A stretch of 12,263 nucleotides of DNA, taken from contig CABUTS010000074.1 of the NCBI GenBank assembly GCA_902494515.1, positions 1-12,263 on the forward strand, read 5' to 3'. The notes below the pieces were generated by a model. The model saw only the letters and a program-made list of their open reading frames with translations, did not search any database and had not been told where the DNA came from. Positions within the stretch are counted from its first letter, which is position 1. Each line of letters opens with the position of its first letter. Source of the DNA: an uncultured Muribaculaceae bacterium (lineage in GTDB: Bacteria > Bacteroidota > Bacteroidia > Bacteroidales > Muribaculaceae). The translations under genes and the position numbers were made by a program. Shown here piece by piece: positions 6,076 through 12,110 of this stretch.

Positions 6076-7305
6076 ATGAACAAAACCAACGATAAAGAAC
6101 TTGGCGAACTCCTGCCACTCGCAATCGACGGTGTGGAGCTCCCCCGCCCGCTGCTCATCGCCGGCCCCTGCAGCGCCGAAACCGAAGAGCAAGTGCTCCG
6201 GACAGCCCGCAGTCTGGCGCGCGCAGGAATCAAGATTTTCCGTGCCGGAATCTGGAAACCCCGCACAAAACCGGGTGGTTTCGAAGGTGTCGGCATCCCC
6301 GGTCTCGCATGGCTCAGCAAAGCCCGTGAACAGACCGGTATGAAAATTGCTACCGAGGTTGCCAACCGCGGCCACGTCGAAGCCGCCCTCGAATATGATG
6401 TGGACCTCCTCTGGATCGGTGCCCGTACTTCGGCTAACCCCTTCGCCATGCAGGAGATTGCCGACGCCCTGAAGGAATCTGGCCGCGACATACCGGTGCT
6501 GGTCAAGAACCCTGTGAACCCTGATCTGGAACTCTGGATCGGAGCCCTGCAGCGCCTTTACAACGCCGGAATCCGTCGCCTCGGGGCTATTCACCGCGGC
6601 TTTTCGGCCTATAATCCCAGCATTTACCGCAACGCCCCCCATTGGCGCATTCCTCTGGAACTGCGTCGCCGCCTACCATCGCTGCCTATTATCTGTGACC
6701 CGAGCCATATCTGCGGCAAGCGCGAGCTGATTGCCTCGCTGTCGCAACAGGCCTTCGACATGGGTTTCGATGGCCTGATTGTCGAAAGTCACTGCGATCC
6801 CGACTGTGCCTGGAGCGACAAAAACCAGCAAATCACCCCTGAAGTGCTCAACGTCATCATCGACAACCTCGTCTACCGCGATGCCCGGCCGGCTCCCGCT
6901 GAGAGTCTTACCCATATGCGCCGTCGAATTGATGAACTTGATAATCAGCTGATTGAGATTCTTGCGAAACGAATGAATGTTTCCCGCGAAATCGGCCGAT
7001 ACAAGCTCAGCCACAATATGCCAGTGGTCCAGGCCGGACGCTATGGCGACATCATGACCAACCGCGCGCTCGCCGCCAAAGCCTTGGGCATGAGCGAGGA
7101 TTTCATGCGCCAGATTCTTTCGACCATCCATGAGGAGTCGGTCCGAATCCAGGTCGAGCTCTCCGAGCAAGCTGAAAAACCTTCATCCGAAAATAGCGAT
7201 GGTGCCGAGTCCGAAACTGAAAACAGCAATGGAGGCGGGGCTAAAACTGAAAACAGCGATGGTGCCGGGGCCGAAACTGAAAATACAAAAAACGAAGTGA
7301 AATGA
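6076..7305 (+). CDS. Bifunctional DAHP synthase / chorismate mutase
   Basis: Joins the first shikimate step (phosphoenolpyruvate plus erythrose 4-phosphate to DAHP) with conversion of chorismate to prephenate. Residues 20-265 are a KDO8P/DAHP synthase barrel: AGPCSAE (29-35), KPRTKPGGFEG (61-71), WIGARTSANPF (113-123), KNPVNPD (144-150), AIHRGF (171-176), DPSH (208-211), and VESHCDPD (236-243), which holds likely metal ligands. Residues 278-360 are an AroQ-type chorismate mutase with Arg282, Arg299 and Lys310 matching E. coli Arg11, Arg28 and Lys39. The fused mutase may act as a feedback-sensing domain, as in related fusions. The 409-residue length exceeds the roughly 350 usual in Bacteroides because of a repetitive tail (about 368-409). 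It starts 6 nt after the previous stop, and its last bases overlap the tyrA start (ATGA). Confidence 0.96.
   Translation: MNKTNDKELGELLPLAIDGVELPRPLLIAGPCSAETEEQVLRTARSLARAGIKIFRAGIWKPRTKPGGFEGVGIPGLAWLSKAREQTGMKIATEVANRGHVEAALEYDVDLLWIGARTSANPFAMQEIADALKESGRDIPVLVKNPVNPDLELWIGALQRLYNAGIRRLGAIHRGFSAYNPSIYRNAPHWRIPLELRRRLPSLPIICDPSHICGKRELIASLSQQAFDMGFDGLIVESHCDPDCAWSDKNQQITPEVLNVIIDNLVYRDARPAPAESLTHMRRRIDELDNQLIEILAKRMNVSREIGRYKLSHNMPVVQAGRYGDIMTNRALAAKALGMSEDFMRQILSTIHEESVRIQVELSEQAEKPSSENSDGAESETENSNGGGAKTENSDGAGAETENTKNEVK
7189..7290 (+). repeat. 30-bp tandem repeat in the DAHP synthase tail
   Basis: Three in-frame 30-bp units (7189-7218, 7219-7248, 7249-7278) and a partial fourth encode ENSDGAESET, ENSNGGGAKT, ENSDGAGAET and ENTK. 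The unit length is a multiple of three, so copy-number change would keep the reading frame and the downstream tyrA overlap. The encoded peptide is hydrophilic and likely disordered. Confidence 0.9.
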
Positions 7306-8084
7306 AGATTCTGATTCTCGGAGCCGGGAAGATGGGCTCTTTCTTCTGCGATTTGCTGTCGTTTGACCACGAAGTTGCAGTTTATGACCCTGACCGCAAC
7401 CGTTTGCGTTTCACATTCAACGCGTTGCGCTTCACCTCGATGGATGAAATCGAGGAATTTCAGCCGCAGCTGGTGCTGAACGCCGCGACGGTGAAATTCA
7501 CCCTCGATGCCTTCCGCCAGGTGCTCCCGCATATCCCCGCGAACGCCATAATCAGCGACATAGCCTCGGTAAAAACCGGACTGCCGGAGTTCTATGCTCA
7601 GGCCGGACATCCGTTTGTCTCCACGCATCCTATGTTTGGCCCGACCTTCGCATCGCTGAGCAATCTGAGCAACGAAAACGCCATTATCATCTCCGAAGGC
7701 GATCATCTCGGGAAGGTCTTTTTCCGGGATATTTACCAGCGTCTGAACCTGAATATCAAAGAGTACACCTTCGAGGAGCACGACCTCACCACGGCCTACT
7801 CCCTGTCAATCCCGTTCGCTGCAACGCTCGCTTTCGCGGGAGTGATGAAACCGCAGGACGCCCCCGGAACAACCTTCAAGCGCCACCTGGCAATCGCCCG
7901 CGGACTGCTCTCTGAGGATGACTACCTGCTGACTGAAATCCTGTTCAACCCCAACACCACCGGACAGCTCGAAAGCATCCGCGCCAAACTCGCTGAACTT
8001 CAGGATATTATCGTCCGCCACGACACTCCGGCCCTCATGGACTACCTCACCGAAGTCCGCAAAAACCTCGAAAGCCAGCAATAG
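7302..8084 (+). CDS. tyrA: Prephenate dehydrogenase
   Basis: Oxidative decarboxylation of prephenate to 4-hydroxyphenylpyruvate, the tyrosine branch; cytoplasmic. The 260-residue product has an N-terminal Rossmann fold with GAGKMG (7-12) and Asp29 at the end of the second strand (VYDPD), which suggests NAD+ rather than NADP+. It also has SDIASVK (85-91), THPMFGPT with the likely catalytic His109 (108-115), and a helical dimerisation region after about 160. It is a stand-alone enzyme with no mutase or ACT domain. The ATG overlaps the previous stop (ATGA at 7302-7305), implying translational coupling. Last gene of the operon, followed by a strong hairpin. Confidence 0.94.
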   Translation: MKILILGAGKMGSFFCDLLSFDHEVAVYDPDRNRLRFTFNALRFTSMDEIEEFQPQLVLNAATVKFTLDAFRQVLPHIPANAIISDIASVKTGLPEFYAQAGHPFVSTHPMFGPTFASLSNLSNENAIIISEGDHLGKVFFRDIYQRLNLNIKEYTFEEHDLTTAYSLSIPFAATLAFAGVMKPQDAPGTTFKRHLAIARGLLSEDDYLLTEILFNPNTTGQLESIRAKLAELQDIIVRHDTPALMDYLTEVRKNLESQQ

Positions 8085-8155
8085 CCCGGGAGAAAGAATG
8101 GAATTTGCGGATGTCAGCCGTTATTCATCTGGTTGTGATACATCAGCCGGAAACA

Positions 8156-8192
8156 AATCGGCCGGAATCACGGGAGGTGATTCCGGCCGATT
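8156..8192 (+). terminator. Terminator hairpin of the aromatic operon
   Basis: A perfect 16-bp stem (8156-8171 with 8177-8192) around a GGGAG loop, 71 nt after the tyrA stop and rich in G+C. There is no T tract, but the stem is the strongest in the window and lies between converging operons, so it may act in both directions. Confidence 0.78.
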
Positions 8193-8204
8193 GGCTAAGA
8201 TTGG

Positions 8205-8236
8205 AATCTTTCCGGGAGTTTGATTCCGGAAAGATT
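8205..8236 (-). terminator. Terminator hairpin of the rplM-tsf operon
   Basis: AATCTTTCCGG (8205-8215) pairs perfectly with CCGGAAAGATT (8226-8236) over a 10-nt loop, 13 nt beyond the tsf stop on the minus strand. It has no U tract on that strand. Its position suggests the end of the translation operon. Confidence 0.7.
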
Positions 8237-8249
8237 GACTGTCAGCGGA

Positions 8250-9242
8250 TTAGTCTTCGTTGAGGTTGATGCGCTTGAAAGTGGTGACGAGGAGGCCCTT
8301 CTGAGCCTGCTCGAGGTACTTGCCGATGGTGAGGTTTCCGTCTTTGATGAATTCCTGTTCCATGAGGCAGTTCTCTTTGTAGAACTTGTTGACGCGGCCG
8401 TTGGCGATGTTCTCGATCATCTGGGCGGGAAGGTTTGCGGCCTTGGCTTCAGCGGTCTCTTTGGCGATCTTGCGGGCCTTGTCGGCTTCCTCTTCGGTGA
8501 GCCATCCCTTGGCGATGTTGGAGTTGATGTGGTCTTCGGAGTCAACGAGGTTGGGGTTGATGCCGTTTTTCTTGAGGGCTGCCTCAACGGCTTTCTTAAC
8601 CTGCTCTTCCTTGGTCTTCTCAACGGCTACGTTGTATTCAGCCTGAACGGTAGCTGCGGGAACGCTTTCGCGATCAACAGCGATGGGGTTCATGGAGGCA
8701 ACCTGCATAGCTACGTCGCGGCCAACCTGATAGTCAACACCTTCGAGGTTGAAGCCCACGATGGTGGCGAGCTTGTTGCCGAGGTGGTTGTAGGAGGTGG
8801 TGGAGGGAGCTTCGAGGTATTCGTAAGCGCCGAGTTCGGTCTTTTCGCCGGTCTTGCCGCCCTCTTCGATGACGAGGTCTGCAACGGTGAGTTCTCCGAC
8901 TTTCACAGCCTTGAGTTCGTCGAGGCTCTTGCATTTGTTGGCGACAGCGATGTCGAGGAGTTTCTTTGTAAGGTCAACGAAGCCCTGATTCTTGGCAACG
9001 AAGTCGGTTTCGCACTGAAGAGCAACGATAGCTGCGAAGTTGCCTTCGTTCTTGGCGAGAACGCAACCTTCGGCAGCCACGCGGTCTTCGCGCTTGGCTG
9101 CAACGGCCTGACCCTTCTTGCGGAGGATCTCGACAGCTGCTTCGATGTCGCCGTTAGTTTCGGCGAGAGCTTTTTTGCAGTCCATCAGGCCGGCCGAGGT
9201 GAGGTGGCGCAGCTTGGTGATTTCTGCCATTGTTACTGCCAT
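8250..9242 (-). CDS. tsf: Translation elongation factor Ts
   Basis: Nucleotide exchange factor that releases GDP from EF-Tu. The 330-residue product has an N-terminal UBA-like region (MAEITKLRHLTSAGLMDCKK), the EF-Tu-contacting CETDFVAKN motif (78-85), a core dimerisation domain, and the C-terminal GRVNKFYKENCLMEQ block (282-296). It is longer than E. coli EF-Ts (283 residues), as I recall is usual in Bacteroidetes. The frame is open to 9287, but the ATG at 9242 (MAVTMAEI) matches the family; an ATG at 9230 is a second option. It lies 118 bp after rpsB, the standard pairing, and ends the operon. Confidence 0.97.
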   Translation of the reverse strand: MAVTMAEITKLRHLTSAGLMDCKKALAETNGDIEAAVEILRKKGQAVAAKREDRVAAEGCVLAKNEGNFAAIVALQCETDFVAKNQGFVDLTKKLLDIAVANKCKSLDELKAVKVGELTVADLVIEEGGKTGEKTELGAYEYLEAPSTTSYNHLGNKLATIVGFNLEGVDYQVGRDVAMQVASMNPIAVDRESVPAATVQAEYNVAVEKTKEEQVKKAVEAALKKNGINPNLVDSEDHINSNIAKGWLTEEEADKARKIAKETAEAKAANLPAQMIENIANGRVNKFYKENCLMEQEFIKDGNLTIGKYLEQAQKGLLVTTFKRINLNED

Positions 9243-9262
9243 GGTGGTAGATGTTTTTTGAT

Positions 9263-9296
9263 ATCTTCCCGGCGCCAGCAGGGACACCGGGAAGAT
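9263..9296 (-). promoter_or_regulatory. Hairpin in the rpsB-tsf gap
   Basis: ATCTTCCCGG (9263-9272) and CCGGGAAGAT (9287-9296) form a perfect 10-bp stem with a 14-nt loop. On the transcribed minus strand it is followed by A-rich sequence and the tsf start about 20 nt later, not by U residues. It is more likely a processing, stability or translation-control element than a terminator. Confidence 0.5.
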
Positions 9297-9360
9297 GGGT
9301 AGATTACTAAAATTGGTTATGCTGCTTGGCGGAGCTGCGGGTTATAAGCCGTTTCAGGAC

Positions 9361-10218
9361 TTATTCAGCTGCGGGAGCTTCAGCAGCGGGTTCCTCGGCT
9401 GCGGGAGCTTCGGCCTCGGCGGCTTCTGCTTCGGTAGCTTCGGCGTTGTCGTTGCGGCGTACGGCACGGCGGCGCTGACGGGGAGCAGCGGCTTCGCCTT
9501 CACCGGCAGCCTGAGTGTCGACCTTCTCGGCCTTGCGCTCTTCGAGACCCTCGGCCATAGCGGAGCATACGGTGTCGAGGATGAGCTCGATGGACTTGGA
9601 GGCGTCGTCGTTTGCGGGGATTACGAAGTCAATGTCGTTGGGGTTGGAGTTGGTGTCGACCATAGCGAACACGGGGATACCCAGACGGTTGGCTTCGGCA
9701 ACGGCGATGCGCTCTTTCAGAACGTCAACGACGAACAGGGCGGAGGGAAGACGGTTGAGGTCGGCGATTGAGCCGAGGGTCTTCTCCAGCTTGGCGCGCT
9801 GACGGGAGATCTGAAGTTTCTCGCGCTTGGAGAGGTTGTCGAAGGTGCCATCCTTGGTCATCTTGTCGATGGTTGCCATCTTCTTGACGGCTTTGCGGAT
9901 GGTGGGGAAGTTGGTGAGCATACCACCGGGCCAGCGCTCGATAACGTAGGGCATGCCTACGGATTTGGCTTTGTCGGCGGTAACTTGTTTGGCCTGTTTT
10001 TTGGTGGCAACGAAGAGGACCTTCTTGCCGGCTTTTGCTATCGACTTGAGGGCTGCGGCAGCTTCGTCGAGCTTGGCAGCGGTCTTGTAGAGGTCGATGA
10101 TGTGGATACCGTTACGCTCCATGAAGATGTAGGGAGCCATTGCAGGGTTCCATTTGCGTTTGAGGTGGCCGAAGTGGCAACCTGCTTCAAGGAGCTGATC
10201 GAAATTGGAAGTAGCCAT
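9361..10218 (-). CDS. rpsB: 30S ribosomal protein S2
   Basis: Small-subunit protein needed for S1 association in many bacteria. The 285-residue product shows the S2 marks: LLEAGCHFGHLKRKWNPAM (9-27), YIFMERNGIHIIDL (30-43), VLFVATKKQA (67-76), and RWPGGMLTNF (94-103). PVFAMVDTNSNP (175-186) and VIPANDDA (191-198) follow. The last ~55 residues are an Arg-rich patch (RQRRRAVRR) followed by an Ala/Glu/Pro tail, likely disordered, making it longer than the 241-residue E. coli protein. The ATG at 10218 begins the conserved MATSNFDQLLEAG. It follows rpsI after an unusual 227-bp gap and precedes tsf. Confidence 0.97.
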   Translation of the reverse strand: MATSNFDQLLEAGCHFGHLKRKWNPAMAPYIFMERNGIHIIDLYKTAAKLDEAAAALKSIAKAGKKVLFVATKKQAKQVTADKAKSVGMPYVIERWPGGMLTNFPTIRKAVKKMATIDKMTKDGTFDNLSKREKLQISRQRAKLEKTLGSIADLNRLPSALFVVDVLKERIAVAEANRLGIPVFAMVDTNSNPNDIDFVIPANDDASKSIELILDTVCSAMAEGLEERKAEKVDTQAAGEGEAAAPRQRRRAVRRNDNAEATEAEAAEAEAPAAEEPAAEAPAAE

Positions 10219-10445
10219 TTTGTGGTAAAAGAGTGTTTACGTTCTTTTGAATACAACCCCGGGGTAGGGAACGTCGGTCCATCCGCGGGATTTAGATACT
10301 AAACTTAGGCTGCGGTGCTATGATGCGGATTTGCAGCCTGATTCGGAGGGAGAGGGGAGCGGCAATTGGTAATTAGTAATTAGTAATTTGTAATTAGTAA
10401 TTAGAAATTGGCCGGATGGATTACGCGCAAAGGCGTAGGGGGTGA
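10219..10445 (-). promoter_or_regulatory. Structured rpsI-rpsB gap, possible rpsB leader
   Basis: This 227-bp gap holds no gene. On the minus strand it carries a short hairpin just after rpsI (TACGC/GCGTA, 10422-10437), the 7-bp repeat array, then AGGCTGC/GCAGCCT (10307-10313 with 10333-10339, 19-nt loop). CTAAA/TTTAG follows (10291-10303), then a 10-bp palindrome ACCCCGGGGT (10256-10265). TAAGTTTA at about 10300-10307 is one base off a -7 box, but no -33 element fits. In E. coli the rpsB leader is used for S2 autoregulation; a similar role here is only an inference. Confidence 0.4.
10363..10411 (+). repeat. Heptanucleotide tandem array (TAATTAG)
   Basis: Seven consecutive 7-mers: CAATTGG, TAATTAG, TAATTAG, TAATTTG, TAATTAG, TAATTAG, AAATTGG. 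The centre is strongly AT-rich within GC-richer DNA, and TAATTA is its own reverse complement. It lies in the gap between rpsI and rpsB, about 145 bp before the rpsB start. Arrays of this type can change copy number by slippage. Confidence 0.9.
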
Positions 10446-10844
10446 TTAACGCTTGGAGAACTGGAAGCGCTTGCGGGCTTTGGGCTGACCGGGTTTCTTG
10501 CGTTCCACAACGCGGGGGTCGCGGGTCATGAAGCCTTCGGCACGGAGAGCCGACTTGTCTTCGGGGTTGATTTTCACCAGAGCGCGGGCGATGGCGAGGC
10601 GGAGAGCTTCGGCCTGACCCTTGTAGCCGCCACCGTCGATATTGACGTTGATGTCGTATTTTTCAGCAGCATCGAGGGCCTTGAGGGGCTGGAGGACGAT
10701 GTACTGGAGAATCGACGAGGGGAAGTACTTGTCGAGAGTACGACGGATGTGGTGGCAGGAGATGTTGATAGCGCCGTTGCCTTCCTTGACAATAACGCGT
10801 GCGACGGCGGCCTTGCGGCGGCCAACAGCATTAACTGTTTCCAT
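10446..10844 (-). CDS. rpsI: 30S ribosomal protein S9
   Basis: Small-subunit protein whose C-terminal tail reaches the P-site tRNA. The 132-residue product shows NAVGRRKAAVARV (5-17), the GGGYKGQAEALRLAIARAL block (about 72-90), GFMTRDPRVVERKKPGQPKARKR near the end, and the invariant terminal FSKR. Between INIS and KYFP it carries about four more residues (CHHIRRTLD) than E. coli S9 at this loop. It starts 32 nt after the rplM stop, the usual rplM-rpsI pair. Confidence 0.97.
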   Translation of the reverse strand: METVNAVGRRKAAVARVIVKEGNGAINISCHHIRRTLDKYFPSSILQYIVLQPLKALDAAEKYDINVNIDGGGYKGQAEALRLAIARALVKINPEDKSALRAEGFMTRDPRVVERKKPGQPKARKRFQFSKR

Positions 10845-10876
10845 AATGAATTCTTGCTTGAAAGGTTAGGGCTTGA

Positions 10877-11356
10877 TTACTTGATAGTGTTGATGTCGAT
10901 GAGCTTTGCATCCTGAGCTTCGTGGGGATGTTCGGGACCGTTGTAGATGTGAACGTTCTTGATGAGGTCACGGCCGAGACGGTTCTTGGGGAGCATGCCT
11001 TTGAGAACACGGAGATACAGGGGGTGCATGCCGGGTTTCAGGTGCTTGTTGTAGGACTTGCGCATGAGGACCTCGGGAGTCTGCTGACGCTGACCGCCGG
11101 GATAGCCGGTGTAGTGCAGGTAGATCTTATCGGTCATCTTGTTGCCGGTGAGGACAACTTTTTCGGCGTTGATAATGATGACGTTGTCGCCACATTCAAC
11201 GTTGGGGGAATAGGAGGGCTTGTTCTTGCCGCGAAGGATTTTTGCAACCTTCGAGCAGAGACGGCCGAGCACCTGGTCGGTAGCGTCGACAACAACCCAT
11301 TCCTTCTTAACGCTCTGAGCGTTGGGGGTGATGGTTTTGTAACTTAAAGTATCCAC
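10877..11356 (-). CDS. rplM: 50S ribosomal protein L13
   Basis: Early-assembly large-subunit protein. The 159-residue product contains KKEWVVVDATDQVLGRLCSK, LRGKNKPSYSPNVECGDNVIIINAEK, TGNKMTDKIYLHYTGYPGGQ and KGMLPKNRLGRDLIKN, all standard for L13, with the Bacteroidales ending DINTIK. The frame runs on to 11497, but the family starts at (M)DTLSYKT, which here is encoded from a GTG at 11356; no ATG is near. The reading frame crosses the promoter at 11467-11498, which rules out the far upstream start. First gene of the operon. Confidence 0.93.
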   Translation of the reverse strand: MDTLSYKTITPNAQSVKKEWVVVDATDQVLGRLCSKVAKILRGKNKPSYSPNVECGDNVIIINAEKVVLTGNKMTDKIYLHYTGYPGGQRQQTPEVLMRKSYNKHLKPGMHPLYLRVLKGMLPKNRLGRDLIKNVHIYNGPEHPHEAQDAKLIDINTIK

Positions 11357-11466
11357 TTCTAAAAGTTTGATTAATAAATAATTAGTTGGCTTAAAGCCCA
11401 TGCAGTGCCCGGCCAAAGGCGCTGTAGAGCCGCGGCCAAAACGAGATTTGGATAGCAATCGGACTG
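11357..11466 (-). promoter_or_regulatory. rplM 5' leader
   Basis: About 100 nt of untranslated leader lie between the promoter and the GTG start. GGCCAAA occurs twice (11411-11417 and 11444-11450). TTGGC at 11386-11390 can pair with the GCCAA of either copy, so alternative folds are possible. The last 30 nt before the start are AT-rich. A ribosomal-protein autoregulatory leader is plausible but not shown; I cannot assign it to a known leader family. Confidence 0.3.
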
Positions 11467-11498
11467 CAAAGTTACGAATAATCAGCGAAATAAACAAA
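11467..11498 (-). promoter_or_regulatory. Promoter of the rplM-rpsI-rpsB-tsf operon
   Basis: Read on the minus strand: TTTG (11498-11495), a 20-nt spacer, then TAACTTTG (11474-11467), followed by C. The -7 box and spacing are identical to those of the serC promoter. Transcription should start near 11460. Confidence 0.9.
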
Positions 11499-11572
11499 CT
11501 TTTCCGAATTATTTATCTCGGGAAAATCGCGAGACAGAAGGAGCAGAAGGGAAGAAGGGCGCGAGGAGGCAC

Positions 11573-11735
11573 CCCCTCGCTGAAACCCAGGGTCTGGACA
11601 AAAAGGATCATAACCCCTCGCTGCATCTCATGGTCTGGACAAAAAGAATCATAACCCCTCGCTGAAGCTCAGGGCTGGGACAAAAAGTGGGGCACGCCTC
11701 CTGAATCTAAGGCGCCGACAAAAGAAGGGGCGGGG
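11573..11735. repeat. 41-bp tandem repeat array
   Basis: Units at 11573-11613, 11614-11654 and 11655-11695, with a degenerate fourth to about 11735. Units 1 and 2 agree at 36 of 41 positions; unit 3 keeps CCCCTCGCTG, CTCAGGG and GGACAAAAAG; unit 4 keeps CCTC, CTGAA and GACAAAAG. No convincing reading frame or spacers. It lies between the stop of the right-hand nuclease gene and the rplM promoter. The rest of 11499-11744 holds nothing else I can name. Confidence 0.85.
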
Positions 11736-11744
11736 GAGTCTATG

Positions 11745-12110
11745 TCAGGACCGGATGAGCCAGTCGGTAAGGGTGTGGGTGGAGGAGCTGAGGTTGATGC
11801 CGATGCGGTAGAGCTGGCGGCTGTCGGCGGTGAAGGGGGTGGCGTAGCCTTTTTCTTCAATTTGGCGGAGGGCGTCTTCGGCTGAGCCGTCGAGTTTCAG
11901 CTCAATCACATAGATGTATTTCGGAGTGGTAATGAGGATGTCGATGCGTCCGCGGGAGGTACGGTACTCGGTCTGAACGCTGAATCCGAGCATCTTGAAG
12001 ATGATGTAGAGGCTGTTCTCGAAGTATATCTCGGGCTTCTTGGCTGTCAGGTTGTAGGGTATATCGGCGAGGAACGACTGAAGTTGCTCCAGAAAATCTT
12101 CGGGTCGGCC
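11745..12110 (-). repeat. Right arm of the 366-bp inverted repeat
   Basis: Reverse complement of 283-648 with 13 mismatches and no gaps. It covers the nuclease domain of the right-hand gene, from the GRPEDF codons to the stop. Confidence 0.93.

Noticed and set aside
7041..7781. 246-residue minus-strand frame across the aroF/tyrA junction
   Set aside because: Antisense to both enzymes; its Ser/Ala/Pro-rich part is only the reverse reading of the 30-bp repeats.
8220..9302. 360-residue open frame on the plus strand opposite tsf
   Set aside because: The product is a Val/Phe/Gly/Leu-rich mirror of EF-Ts codons without any domain; the minus-strand gene is certain.
11357..11497. Upstream extension of L13 to 11497
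   Set aside because: The extension overlaps the promoter at 11467-11498 and has no family match.
11400..11654. 84-residue plus-strand frame over the rplM leader and 41-bp repeats
   Set aside because: It lies across a promoter and tandem repeats in low-complexity sequence, with no family resemblance.
11573..11735. 41-bp units as a CRISPR array
   Set aside because: Units follow each other directly with no variable spacers, and no cas gene is present.
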